Shown here: positions 40,955-50,477 of the stretch, one piece after another
How the letters are laid out: each line of letters starts with the position of its first letter
How positions within the stretch are numbered: the stretch's first letter is position 1
Source: Bryobacter sp. CoA8 C33
GTDB taxonomy: Bacteria > Acidobacteriota > Terriglobia > Bryobacterales > Bryobacteraceae
Assembly: GCA_019931185.1 (NCBI GenBank)
Contig: JAINDK010000020.1
Coordinates: forward strand, 1-64,000
Direction of reading: 5' to 3'
Length of the DNA: 64,000 nt
Made by a program: the position numbers and the translations under genes
The notes under the pieces: model-generated
Seen by the model: the letters and a program-made list of their open reading frames with translations, nothing else
Database searches by the model: none
What the model was told of the DNA's origin: nothing

Positions 40955-43452
40955 GCGCCCTGTTCGCGCGTCTGATCCTGCGTCCGCTCTGGGCCGACCG
41001 GGGCCGCACCATGGTCACGCTCGCCTCGATCGCCCTCGGCGTCGCCGTAATTTTTGCCATGGATCTGGCGGGCGAGGCCGCGGCCGGCAGCTTTCGCAGC
41101 TCCATGGAGACCGTCAGCGGCGGCGAGGATATCGAAATCCTTTCAACCGGCGGTTTGCCGGCGGACTTGCTCGGCCGTCTCTCGGGCTTACCCTATCCGC
41201 TTCGCTATTCGCCACGCATCGAGGACTTCGCGATCGTCAACGAAAAGCGCACGGTGCCGCTGTTCGGCGTCGACGTCTTCGCCAATGCCCTTGAGCTGGC
41301 CGAGGCGGGCAACCGCGCTGAGCCCAAGCTGACCGAAGCCGGCCAGCGTGGCGTCTTCACGACAGCAGGCCTCGGGCGGCGTGGCGAGAGCATCCGCCTG
41401 CAGGTCAACGATGAGGCCCATGACTTCACCATCCTCGGGACGATCGATTCCCGCCAGGTGAGCGGCGATCTGGTGCTGCTCGATCTCGAGGACGCCGACC
41501 TCGTCACCGGGCGTCAGGGCAAAATCGACCGCATTCTGGTGACGCTGCCGGAGACGGAAAAAGCCGCTGTCGACCAATGGGCCGAGCGCCTGCGGCAAGG
41601 CATGCCGGAAGGCATAACCGTGCGGCCCGTCGGAGCCCGCAAGGAAGAAAATCGCAAGATGCTCGCGGCTTTCCGCTGGAATCTGCGCGTCCTGAGCTAC
41701 ATCGCCCTCCTGGTCGGTGCGTTCTTGATCTACAACACCATCAGCGTCTCGGTCGTACGGCGGCGCGCCGAAATCGGCATCGTCCGCGCCGTCGGTGGTA
41801 CTGGACGCCTGATGGTCGCAGGATTCCTGGCCGAAGCTCTCTTCTTTGGCCTCGCCGGCGGGCTCCTGGGCCTGGCCCTCGGGCGGATCCTGGCCGAAGG
41901 TGCGGTGAAACTAGTGGGCCTGACGGTTACGGCCCTGTATGTGAGTTCAACGGCGGCGCCGGTCGAGTTCGCCTGGAGCGCGGCGGCGGTCAGCCTCGGC
42001 TCGGGCGTACTCGTCAGCTTGCTCGCGGCCCTCGCCCCGGCGCTCGAAGCCGGGCGGATTCCGCCCACCGAGGCCATGGCCCGCGGCCGCGTCGACACCC
42101 AACTGCAGGCCGCGGCCGGACGGCAACTGGCCTATGCCGGCGCGCTACTCGGGCTGAGCTGGGCCCTCAGCCTGCTGCCGCCCTGGGGCGGCAAACCGAT
42201 GGGCGGCTACGTCGCGACACTGGCCCTGGTCGGCGCGGCTTCCTTCACCGCCCCCTCGCTGGTCGCCTTCGTTGGCCGCCGGATGACCGGCTGGGCCGGC
42301 GTTGAGGCGCTACTGGCCGGACGCAGCCTCGCCGGAGCACTGCGGCGCTCGAGCGTGCTTGTTGCCGCCCTGGCCACCGCCATCGCCATGATGACCAGCG
42401 TCGGCATCATGGTCGGCAGTTTTCGCGAGACCATGCTCACCTGGATCGACCGCCAAATCCGCGCCGATTTCTACTTGCGCCCCGCCGGGGAAGCGGCCAT
42501 GGACCGCCATCCAACCATCAGCGAAGACGTCGCCCGGCGCATCGAACAGATACCAGGTGTGCTCGCCGTCGACCGCTTTCGCGCTTATTCGATTCGCTAC
42601 AACGGGCTGCCCGTGATTCTCGCCGCCGGCGACGTCCAGGCGCAGATGCGCTATGGCCGCACCTCCCTGCAAAAGGGAGATAACGCCGATGCCGTGCGCG
42701 GCATGCTGGCCGGAGAAGCCGTCATTGTCAGTGAGCCCTTCGGCGAAAAGCACGGCGTGAAGGTGGGCGACCGCATTACCGTCCCGCTCGGCCAAGCCCG
42801 CCCCAGCTTTCGCGTCGCCGGCATCTTCCTCGACTACTCGAGCGAAAACGGTTACATCATCCTCGATCAAAGCGTGGCCCGGCGCTATCTCCCCGCCGAC
42901 GAGCCATCCAATCTGGCGATCTATGCCGACGAAAAAGCCGACCGCGCCGCTCTGCGCGCCCGCATCGAAGCCAGCTATGCCCCCCGGCGTATCGCCTTGT
43001 TTGAGAACCGCTCCCTGCGCAACGAAGCCGTACGCATCTTCGATCAGACCTTCGCCGTCACCTATGCCCTCGAGGCCGTCGCGATTTTTGTCGCCGTGAT
43101 GGGCGTGGCGGGAGCGATGCTCGCTCTCATCATCGACCGCAGACGCGAGATCGGGCTCTTGCGTTTTCTCGGCGGGGCCGCAGGTCAGGTGCGGCGGATG
43201 GTGCTCTTTGAGGCCGGCTTGATCGGCTTGTTCAGCCAGTTGCTCGGCGTCCTCAGCGGCGCCCTCTTGAGCCTCGTGCTGATCTTCGTCATCAATAAGC
43301 AAAGCTTCGGCTGGACCATTGAATTTCACCTGCCCGTACTGGCGCTCCTCAGCGCCCTGGCCTTTGTTCTCCTGGCGACCATCCTGGCCGGCCTATACCC
43401 GGCGCGCATGGCCACGCGCCTGAATCCAATCGAGGTGATGCACGAAGAATGA
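40951..43452 (+). CDS. FtsX-like ABC permease, double (AttF/G-like)
   Basis: An 833-residue permease with two FtsX (MacB-type) modules. Membrane helices occur near the N-terminus, around residues 245-395, 410-520 and at the C-terminus (VAIFVAVMGVAGAMLALIIDRRREIGLL, FVLLATILAGLYPARMATRLNPIEVMHEE). Two large periplasmic domains lie between (about 50-240 and 500-690). MacB-like permeases act by mechanotransmission rather than transport across the inner membrane, moving lipoproteins or lipids. It is translationally coupled to the ATPase upstream and AttH downstream. Confidence 0.9.
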   Translation: MSALFARLILRPLWADRGRTMVTLASIALGVAVIFAMDLAGEAAAGSFRSSMETVSGGEDIEILSTGGLPADLLGRLSGLPYPLRYSPRIEDFAIVNEKRTVPLFGVDVFANALELAEAGNRAEPKLTEAGQRGVFTTAGLGRRGESIRLQVNDEAHDFTILGTIDSRQVSGDLVLLDLEDADLVTGRQGKIDRILVTLPETEKAAVDQWAERLRQGMPEGITVRPVGARKEENRKMLAAFRWNLRVLSYIALLVGAFLIYNTISVSVVRRRAEIGIVRAVGGTGRLMVAGFLAEALFFGLAGGLLGLALGRILAEGAVKLVGLTVTALYVSSTAAPVEFAWSAAAVSLGSGVLVSLLAALAPALEAGRIPPTEAMARGRVDTQLQAAAGRQLAYAGALLGLSWALSLLPPWGGKPMGGYVATLALVGAASFTAPSLVAFVGRRMTGWAGVEALLAGRSLAGALRRSSVLVAALATAIAMMTSVGIMVGSFRETMLTWIDRQIRADFYLRPAGEAAMDRHPTISEDVARRIEQIPGVLAVDRFRAYSIRYNGLPVILAAGDVQAQMRYGRTSLQKGDNADAVRGMLAGEAVIVSEPFGEKHGVKVGDRITVPLGQARPSFRVAGIFLDYSSENGYIILDQSVARRYLPADEPSNLAIYADEKADRAALRARIEASYAPRRIALFENRSLRNEAVRIFDQTFAVTYALEAVAIFVAVMGVAGAMLALIIDRRREIGLLRFLGGAAGQVRRMVLFEAGLIGLFSQLLGVLSGALLSLVLIFVINKQSFGWTIEFHLPVLALLSALAFVLLATILAGLYPARMATRLNPIEVMHEE

Positions 43453-44489
43453 CCAGGCGACAGTGGCTGGCGGCAACAACCTTTCTCAAGGCCATCCCAG
43501 GATGGCGCTATGAGTTCCCCCGGGATCACTTTTCCCATCCCGCCTTTCGCACCGAATGGTGGTATTACACCGGCAATGTCGCCGACGCGCAGGGCCGCCC
43601 CTTCGGCTTTGAGTTGACCTTCTTCCGCGCCGCCCTTGCCGAGTCGGTGGAGCGCCGCAATGTGTGGTCAACTCGCGATGCCTACATGGCCCATCTCGCC
43701 CTGACCGACATCGCCGGAAAGGCTTTCTATCACTCCGAGCGGCTCAACCGTCCAGGCCCGGGCCTGGCTGGCGTCGATGCCGCCCGAGGGCGCATCTGGA
43801 ATGGAAACTGGGAAAGCCTGGTCCAGCCCGAGGCACATCGCCTGCGGGCCGTCGCCGAAAAGTTTTCTTTCGCCCTCGACTTGGCTGTAGCCAAGCCTCC
43901 GGTCATCCACGGGCACGGCGGCGTCAGCCAGAAGGGTCCGCTCGCCGGCCAGGCAAGCCACTATATTTCCTTTACCCGGCTCGAGGCCGGCGGGGAAATT
44001 GTGCTCGGCGCCGAGCGCTTTCGCGTCCGCGGCTCGGCCTGGATGGACCATGAGTTTTTCTCGAGCGAACTCGACGAAAAGCTCGCCGGATGGGACTGGT
44101 TTTCGATTCAACTCGACAACCGCGAAGAATTGATGCTCTACCGGCTGCGCCAAAAAGACGGAGCCGCCAGCCCCTGGAGCGCTGGCTCCTATGTAAGAGC
44201 CGACGGCCGAATCGAACATCTCGAGGCCGCCGAGCTCGAGCTCGAGCCCGGCCGCAAATGGAAGAATTATCCCGTCGCCTGGCGCGTGCGCGTCAAGCGG
44301 CTCGGCATCGACCTGCTCGCCGAGCCCCGCCTCGACAGCCAAGAATTGCTGAGCAAGGCAAAGCTGACCCCAAGCTACTGGGAAGGCGCCATGGTCTTCC
44401 GTGGCTCGCATCGGGGCCTGGGCTATCTCGAAATGACGGGCTACGATGACCGGGTCTTGTTCACCCGCCGCGAGGGCGTGCGCAAATAG
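43449..44489 (+). CDS. AttH/CrtC-like lipocalin-domain protein
   Basis: A 346-residue protein of the AttH/carotenoid 1,2-hydratase-like lipocalin family. Hallmarks: FPRDHFSHPAFRTEWWYYTGNV (about residues 24-45), QASHYISFTRLEAGGEI, and GSAWMDHEFFSSELDEKLAGWDWFSIQL with the conserved DHE. A short hydrophobic N-terminus (RRQWLAATTFLKA) could be a weak signal, so it may be periplasmic. Together with the two overlapping ABC genes it completes an AttEFGH-like operon; the lipid substrate is unknown. The next promoter follows within 20 bp of its stop. Confidence 0.88.
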   Translation: MTRRQWLAATTFLKAIPGWRYEFPRDHFSHPAFRTEWWYYTGNVADAQGRPFGFELTFFRAALAESVERRNVWSTRDAYMAHLALTDIAGKAFYHSERLNRPGPGLAGVDAARGRIWNGNWESLVQPEAHRLRAVAEKFSFALDLAVAKPPVIHGHGGVSQKGPLAGQASHYISFTRLEAGGEIVLGAERFRVRGSAWMDHEFFSSELDEKLAGWDWFSIQLDNREELMLYRLRQKDGAASPWSAGSYVRADGRIEHLEAAELELEPGRKWKNYPVAWRVRVKRLGIDLLAEPRLDSQELLSKAKLTPSYWEGAMVFRGSHRGLGYLEMTGYDDRVLFTRREGVRK

Positions 44490-44507
44490 TGGCCGCGGCG
44501 CGGCGGT

Positions 44508-44554
44508 TGACGGCGCCCGGTACGCCGCATACAGTATCGATAATATGCTCGATA
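44508..44554 (+). promoter_or_regulatory. promoter with GntR-type operator (aldolase arm)
   Basis: TTGACG (44508-44513), 16 bp, TACAGT (44530-44535) form a sigma-70-like promoter. TATCGATAATATGCTCGATA (44535-44554) follows, an inverted pair of TATCGA half sites. Nineteen of its bases recur in reverse at the TonB receptor promoter with one mismatch. The gntR gene lies between the two sites. Confidence 0.6.
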
Positions 44555-44585
44555 AATCTCACCGCCAATCCTCAGGGGCTTGCCG

Positions 44586-45399
44586 GTGAATGGCAGCCAG
44601 CTCAGAGCAGCGCTCCACCAGGGCCGGCGCGTTTACGGCACCCTGATCACTACTCCCTCACCCCACTGGCCAAATGCCGTTCAGGCCACGGGCCTCGATT
44701 TCGTCTTTATCGACACCGAGCACATTCCCCTCGACCGTATGGTTGTGGCCTGGATGTGCCGTACCTACTCGGCTCTCGGGCTGGCGCCAATTGTGCGTGT
44801 CACCTCCCCCCGACCCCTACGAAGCCTGTAACGCGCTCGACAATGGAGCCGAAGGCGTCTTGACGCCTTATGTAGAAACAGCCGAACAGGCGCGTCAGTT
44901 GGTGGGCGCCATACGCCACCGGCCGCTCAAGGGCGCTCTGCTTCGAAGCATCACGCACGACGGCATCGCGCCGGATGAGCCGCTGCGCAGCTATGTCGGG
45001 CAACGCTGCGCCGGTAATGTCCTCTTGCTGAACATCGAGAGTGTGCCGGCGGTCGCGGCCCTGGAGGAGATCTTGTCCGTACCGGGCGTCGATGCGGTGC
45101 AAGTCGGGCCCCATGATCTGACTACCAGCCTCGGGATCCCCGAGCAGTACGATCATCCCGATTTCCTGCGGGCCGTCGAGCGCATTATCCGTGTCGCCCG
45201 CGGTCGCGGACTCGGCGCGGGCGTCCACTACTGGTTGGGCCTCGAGCGGCAGAAAGAGTGGATCCGCATGGGGGCCAATCTGGTTGTGCACTCCGGTGAC
45301 ATCTCGCTGTTCACCGATGCCCTAAACCGGGATCTGCGCGATTTTCGCACCACCTTCGGTGACGCCGCCACAAGCTCCGCCCCGATGGAGCCGATCTAG
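44586..45399 (+). pseudogene. HpcH/HpaI-family aldolase, frameshifted
   Basis: The family cleaves 2-keto-3-deoxy sugar acids or 4-hydroxy-2-ketoacids. From GTG 44586 (AGGGG about 9 nt upstream) the frame gives QLRAALHQGRRVYGTLI, GLDFVFIDTEHIPLDR and APIVRVTSP, then a C6 run at 44806-44811 shifts the phase. Taking five C's restores PDPYEACNALDNGAEGVLTPYV, NIESVPAVAALEEIL, VDAVQVGPHDLTTSLGIP and GANLVVHSGD. A single-base insertion in a homopolymer explains the break; it could be a mutation or a base-calling error. An intact relative lies at 60.1-60.9 kb. It is the first gene under the GntR-type promoter. Confidence 0.8.
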
Positions 45400-45468
45400 C
45401 AGAAGGCTTCGCGGGGAATCGCCGAAGGTACTGCCACCGCACGAACTTCGACGCCGCACCGGGCGAGG

Positions 45469-46615
45469 ATGCAGTTTCAACTTGTCGTCTCGCAGATCGG
45501 CCGCGGCACGATCGAGTATCATTCCGAGCAGCAGCGGCACACTCCCTTCGGCGAACTCAGGCCGAGCGTCGGCGGAGAAGACGGGTCGCCTTTCATGGCC
45601 CTGATGCGCCAGCAGTGGGTATTGCGCCGGGCCATTCAGGCATGCCGCCAACGGGGCCTGGGCCTCTGGGGGCGGCTCAGCATGAACCGCCATTACGGCA
45701 TGGGTAGCTCTATCGGGTCTGCACCTCCCGCTTCAGCCGCCCCAATCCGCGCTTTCAGCAAAGGAACCGCACTGGCCAAATCGACACCTCCCGGTTGTGT
45801 TACGCCTTCGACGAGATGCGTCAGGAGCCCCTGGAAATCCTCGTCGAAGTCCAACAATTGGGCATCGACGGGCTCGTTCTCGACTTTTGCCGGCAACCCC
45901 CAGTAGCCCGCTACAACGCCCGCTGGGTGGAGTTGTTCCAGCAAAAGGGGCGGCAGCGATCCGCGAAACGGGACGCTAGCCCGCCTCAAGCAGTGGATGC
46001 CCTGGTATCAAATTCCGCGCCGATGTCATGACGGGTTTTCCGCGGGACTTGCGGACACGGCTCTGGCAAGGCACGGAAAAGACCGCACAGCCCGGCCCCG
46101 TACTGGCCCGCATACCGGCCACCAGTCTCTTATCCAATCTTGCCGCCGGCTTTGATCTCGCCGCTTGGCTGCGCGAGGACCTCGTCGAGGGCACCATGTT
46201 AAGCCCCCTCGTGTTCTGCCCGCAGGCGCCCAAGCCACTCTATGCAGATCATGTCCAGCTGGCCCACCGCTACGGCACGATCTGCGCTGGAGGATTGGGT
46301 TCCCTCGAGTTGATCCGCAACCATGTGCCAAAGAACACGGAATTCTTCCGGCCAGAGCCCATGTGCCGCCTGCTCGAGCACCAATATGCCGCCGGCGTCG
46401 ATGCCATGAGCGTTTATCAGACCGGCACGCTGGCCCGCATGGACTGTTTGCGCGACCATATGCGGCTCCTCGCTAACCGCGAGGCCGTGCGGGCTCGGGC
46501 CGCACAGGGCCGCAACGAGCAGGTCTCCGCCTGGCTCGGCTACGACTGGCATACCTCGCGCGAGGGACGCTTTCGCGGCTACGAATTGGCCTCACCCTCT
46601 GACTATGCCTTGTGA
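45469..46615 (+). pseudogene. decayed GH10-like/GHL family protein
   Basis: Several phases must be joined to read a coherent protein: ATG 45469 gives QFQLVVSQIGRGTIEYHSEQ, MRQQWVLRRAIQACRQRGLGLWGRLSMNRHYG; near 45708 the phase changes to VCTSRFSRPNPRFQQ.. TSRLCYAFDEMRQEPLEILVEVQQLGIDGLVLDFCRQPPVARY; near 45950 to NGTLARLKQWMPWYQ; near 46025 to DVMTGFPRDLRTRLW and on to the stop. The DFCR-PPV signature resembles glycoside-hydrolase-like TIM barrels of Acidobacteriota. At least three frameshifts mean a real pseudogene, unlike the single homopolymer slip in the aldolase upstream. The N-terminus is uncertain. Confidence 0.6.
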
Positions 46616-46630
46616 GAATCCCTGCCCGGC

Positions 46631-47368
46631 TCAGTTCGCGCTGGGGCCGGACTTGCCCTCGACCATCATGCCAAAAGCTTGCGCCCGCCGCGAAGCAGCC
46701 GTCACATCCATGAAATGTTCGTACGAACTGTATACTGAGGCCGCAAAAACCTCCGCAATCCGCGCCACCTGGCGCGACTTGAGCGCCTCCACCAGAGGTT
46801 CATGAGCCGCCGTAACGTCCACCAGATGCTCTAAGCCGCTCGCTCGCAGCACACTCACAAACGCCAGCAGCGGCACCGTCAGGTGATTCAGCACTTGGCA
46901 CAGCGTTTCGTTACCCGAGCAAATCCAGATGTAGCGGTGAAACTCGAGGTCGGCCTGCGCTGCCTCATAATAGGAGTCCGTTTGAATCGCCTCCGCCAGC
47001 GTCGCCAAGCGTCTCTCCAACTCAACGAAATCCTCCGGCCTCATCCGAAGCGCCGCTTCTTCGGCCGCTCGCACCTCCAGACAAGCCCGCAGTTCCACCC
47101 GTTCCCGCACTTCCTTGGGGCTTAGGCGCGTTACTGTCGTACCAACGTTTGCTTCGCGGGTGACCAGCCCGGCCGCCTCCAGTTGCTGCAGAGCTTCCCG
47201 CACGGTCGCCTGGCTGATGCCGTATTCGCGGGCGATTCTCATCTCACGCAGGTTGGCCCCGGGCGGATAGCTGCCGTCGAAGATCGCCTGCAGCAGATTC
47301 TTGACGACCTGATCCGCCAGGCTGTTCGATTGGTTGCTTCCCTTTAAACCCAGCACCTTGGTCACCAC
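46631..47368 (-). CDS. GntR-family (FCD) transcriptional regulator
   Basis: A 245-residue FadR-subfamily regulator. The winged HTH spans about residues 20-80 (QAIFDGSYPPGANLREMRIAREYGISQATVREALQQLEAAGLV) and the helical FCD ligand domain about 95-225, with DLEFHRYIW supplying the Asp/His metal-binding start. FCD proteins usually bind sugar acids or other carboxylates and are released from DNA by them. It sits between the aldolase arm and the divergent TonB receptor, both of which carry the same candidate operator, so it is the likely local repressor; sialic acid or a breakdown acid is a possible effector. Confidence 0.9.
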   Translation of the reverse strand: MVTKVLGLKGSNQSNSLADQVVKNLLQAIFDGSYPPGANLREMRIAREYGISQATVREALQQLEAAGLVTREANVGTTVTRLSPKEVRERVELRACLEVRAAEEAALRMRPEDFVELERRLATLAEAIQTDSYYEAAQADLEFHRYIWICSGNETLCQVLNHLTVPLLAFVSVLRASGLEHLVDVTAAHEPLVEALKSRQVARIAEVFAASVYSSYEHFMDVTAASRRAQAFGMMVEGKSGPSAN

Positions 47369-47395
47369 TCCCAGCTAGGCTAGCACGGATCCGCG

Positions 47396-47438
47396 TTGAC
47401 AGCGTGGTCCATCGGGCATATTATCGATAGCGCTATCG
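47396..47438 (+). promoter_or_regulatory. promoter with GntR-type operator (TonB receptor)
   Basis: TTGACA (47396-47401), exactly 17 bp, TATTAT (47419-47424): a near-consensus sigma-70 promoter. Its -10 is covered by ATCGGGCATATTATCGATA (47411-47429), the reverse copy of the operator at the aldolase promoter. A perfect palindrome CGATAGC-GCTATCG overlaps it at 47425-47438. Bound repressor would block polymerase. Confidence 0.7.
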
Positions 47439-47458
47439 GTTACTACGAAAGGGATTCC

Positions 47459-50400
47459 ATGTTGCGTTTCAAGTCGACCATCACCGGTGTTTGCTGCCTC
47501 CTTCTGGGTTTCTCACTCGCCACTCTCGCTCAGATTGGCGGAGGTTCGCTCGTTGGCAATGTGACCGACCCGAGCGGCAGCGCTGTCGCCGCCGCGCGAG
47601 TCACCGCGGTGAACACCGGGACAGGAGTTTCCCGCTCAACCGAGACGAACGATACCGGCTACTTCGAATTCCCGCTGCTGCCTCCAGGCCAGTACCAGCT
47701 CGAGGCCACCCAGCAGGGTTTTCGTAAGGCGACAACCGCTAAGTTCACAGTGAATACCGGAACCCGCCCCCGCGTCGACTTGAGATTGGAGTTGGGCCAG
47801 GTCACCGAGTCGGTGGAAGTAGTCGGCGCCGCCCCGATTGTCAACGCAACCACCACCGATCTGGGCGTGACGATGGAGAAAGCGAAGATTGACTCGCTGC
47901 CCTTGAATGGGCGAAATTTTCAGCAATTGGTCGGCCTGCAGGCCGGCGTGCTCGCCAACCCATCCTCGAGCGCGGGCGCCCGCGGTGGTATTGAGTTCCA
48001 TGGGGCGACGGCCTTTGGGAATAACTTGATGCTCGACGGGGTGGATATGTCCTTCGGCGAGGTGCCCGGAACGGGAAATGCTACTGGTGGGGGTCCGCTG
48101 ATCAACACCGTCAGCGTGGAGGCGATCGAGGAATTCAAGGCTTCGGGCAACGCGACGTCGGCCGAGTATGGGCGCTCGATCGGCGGCACGCTCAACGTCA
48201 CGACCAAGAGCGGCACGAATCAGTTTCACGGGGCTCTTTTTCACTTCTTCCGCAACGACAAACTGGACGCCAACAGCTTTTTCAACAACCGCTCAGCCCT
48301 GGCCCGGCCCTCGCTGCGCTGGAATCAGTTCGGCGGCAACCTCGGAGGACCAATCCGGCGCAACCGCGCATTTTTCTTCTTCAACTACGAAGGGGCACAG
48401 GTGAAAAGCCCCAGCCAGATCACCGGCAATGTGGCAACACCGGCGCTAATCTCACAGTTGACCCCCACCCTGCGGAAGACCTTTCAAGAGCTTTCGCCGA
48501 AGGAATTCGAACCCACCTCAAACCCTCTGGTTGGTTTTCACCGCCGTAACGACCAGCGCACAAACGACGAAAATACCTACCTTACACGCGGCGATGTCGA
48601 TCTGGCGCGGCACCGTCTCTCCTTGCGCTACAGCTATAACAACCAGGACATCGTCTCGCCCCAATTCATGCCCGTGCTGCGGCAAACCCTGCCGACACGA
48701 TTCCATAACGCAGTCATCCAGGACAACTGGACCATCACCCCAACCGTATTTAACGAGTTGCGGCTCGGCTTCAACCGTACCGACCTGTTCCGCTACGAGG
48801 CTGGCCGGGAAAACTATCCCGCCTGGATCACGACGGCCGGAGTGAACGTAAATCTCAGCCTGCCCGGCTACCTTCACTTCATCCCGACCACTTATACATT
48901 GGCCGATAACTTGTCGCTGATTCGCGGTAAGCACTCGATCAAGCTCGGTGGGGAAATCCGGGTCAACATGAACAATCGCGACCAGGGCGGCGTGCCGACC
49001 CACATGTACAACAGCGTCAACGACCTGATTGCAGACCGCCCGGTACGCATTCGCATGCTCTTCGGTGGCGGTAAAGGCCTCAAGAACACACACTACGGCT
49101 TCTACATTCAGGACGATTGGCGCGCAACCACCAAGCTGCAAATCAACATGGGAGTACGCTACGAATATTTTCCGCCGCTGCGGGGCCTGTTCAACATCGC
49201 CAGCTCCGATCCCTTCGGCTCCTTCATCCCCACTGCAAAGAACGACATGTTCGTGGCCGACCGCAACAACATCGGCCCGCGTCTCGGCCTGGTCTATGAC
49301 CCCCTCGGCAATCAGAAGCTGGTTTTCCGTGCCGGCGGCTCAGTCGGTTTCATTCCGCAGGTTCCGATTTACATGATGGATATGGCGTCGCTCGACCCGC
49401 GTCTGCCCTTCGTGGCCGACCTCGCCCCCGCCGACATCCCCGCTTTCCCCTCCGTGTACCCCTTCCCCATGCCACTCGTCGATCGTATTGCCGGCAATCC
49501 CAGCCTATTGCCCGCCAACTTCGTCGCCGCCCGGCAGATCATGGACTTCAACCGCCGCGACAGCTACGGCGGCCAATGGAACTTCAGCGTCCAGGGCTCC
49601 GTGACATCAACTCTGGCCCTGCAGGCCAGCTACGTCGGCACGCGCAATCTGAAGTTGACCACGCCGCGCAACGTGAATCTGGTCGACCCCGCCATCGGCC
49701 GCCGGCCACAGCCGCAATTCGGCGATGTCAACATCCTCGAGAACGCCGGCAACATCTCCTACCACGGCCTCCAACTCTCGGCCAATCAGCGGTTGAAAAA
49801 AGGGTTGACCTTGGACGCTTATTACACTTGGGCCAAGGCGACGGGATATTTTGTCCCGGACGGTACGATTAGCTTCACCCAGGGTTCCATACAGGACTTC
49901 TTCGATATCGCCGGATCGCGGGGCGTCAAGGATGGCGACCTGCGGCACCGTTTCGTGAGTACTTTTTCTTATCTCGTGCCGACAGGTACGCTGGGCGGCA
50001 ATAAATTCCTCCGTGCCCTTCTCGCCGGCTGGAATGCGCAGAGTATCATGGCTTGGCGCTCAGGGCTGCCGGTAAACGTCACCTCCGGCGTACAACTCGT
50101 GCAGAACGGGCGCGTGGATGGGCAGCGACCCGACTTCGTGGCCGGCGCCGGCCCCTACAGCCGTAACTCGAGCACCCTGACGTGGCTCAACCGGGCCTCT
50201 TTCGACAACACGGCTCCTCTGCGCGAGCGGCGCTTCGGCAACCTGGGTTACAACGCCTTGCGCGGCCCCTCCGGCCTCACCCTCGACGCCGCCCTGCACA
50301 AGCAGTTTCTCCTCCGGGAAGGCCAGCGAATCACCTTCCGCCTCGAGCTGTTCAATGCCATGAACCACAAGGTCCTCGCCAATCCGGTGGCGAATCTCTC

Positions 50401-50476
50401 CAACCCCAACTTCGGCCTCATCACCGGCGCAAGCGGTGGACGCAACATCCAACTGGCCTTGAAGTATAACTTCTGA
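47459..50476 (+). CDS. TonB-dependent receptor, Oar-like
   Basis: A 1005-residue outer-membrane receptor. A signal peptide (about residues 1-24, ending in LATLAQ) precedes a carboxypeptidase-regulatory-like domain (GSLVGNVTDPSGSAVAAARVTAVNTGTGVSRST.. LPPGQYQLEA, about 27-110), a plug with LPLNGRNFQQLVGLQAGV and EFKASGNATSAEYGRSIGGTLNVTTKSGTN, and a large barrel ending in a terminal Phe (LALKYNF). Such receptors are numerous in Acidobacteriota and import glycans or peptides. ATG 47459 has AAGGG upstream; the longer frame would include the promoter. Sialidase follows after 1 bp. Confidence 0.93.
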   Translation: MLRFKSTITGVCCLLLGFSLATLAQIGGGSLVGNVTDPSGSAVAAARVTAVNTGTGVSRSTETNDTGYFEFPLLPPGQYQLEATQQGFRKATTAKFTVNTGTRPRVDLRLELGQVTESVEVVGAAPIVNATTTDLGVTMEKAKIDSLPLNGRNFQQLVGLQAGVLANPSSSAGARGGIEFHGATAFGNNLMLDGVDMSFGEVPGTGNATGGGPLINTVSVEAIEEFKASGNATSAEYGRSIGGTLNVTTKSGTNQFHGALFHFFRNDKLDANSFFNNRSALARPSLRWNQFGGNLGGPIRRNRAFFFFNYEGAQVKSPSQITGNVATPALISQLTPTLRKTFQELSPKEFEPTSNPLVGFHRRNDQRTNDENTYLTRGDVDLARHRLSLRYSYNNQDIVSPQFMPVLRQTLPTRFHNAVIQDNWTITPTVFNELRLGFNRTDLFRYEAGRENYPAWITTAGVNVNLSLPGYLHFIPTTYTLADNLSLIRGKHSIKLGGEIRVNMNNRDQGGVPTHMYNSVNDLIADRPVRIRMLFGGGKGLKNTHYGFYIQDDWRATTKLQINMGVRYEYFPPLRGLFNIASSDPFGSFIPTAKNDMFVADRNNIGPRLGLVYDPLGNQKLVFRAGGSVGFIPQVPIYMMDMASLDPRLPFVADLAPADIPAFPSVYPFPMPLVDRIAGNPSLLPANFVAARQIMDFNRRDSYGGQWNFSVQGSVTSTLALQASYVGTRNLKLTTPRNVNLVDPAIGRRPQPQFGDVNILENAGNISYHGLQLSANQRLKKGLTLDAYYTWAKATGYFVPDGTISFTQGSIQDFFDIAGSRGVKDGDLRHRFVSTFSYLVPTGTLGGNKFLRALLAGWNAQSIMAWRSGLPVNVTSGVQLVQNGRVDGQRPDFVAGAGPYSRNSSTLTWLNRASFDNTAPLRERRFGNLGYNALRGPSGLTLDAALHKQFLLREGQRITFRLELFNAMNHKVLANPVANLSNPNFGLITGASGGRNIQLALKYNF

Positions 50477-50477
50477 T

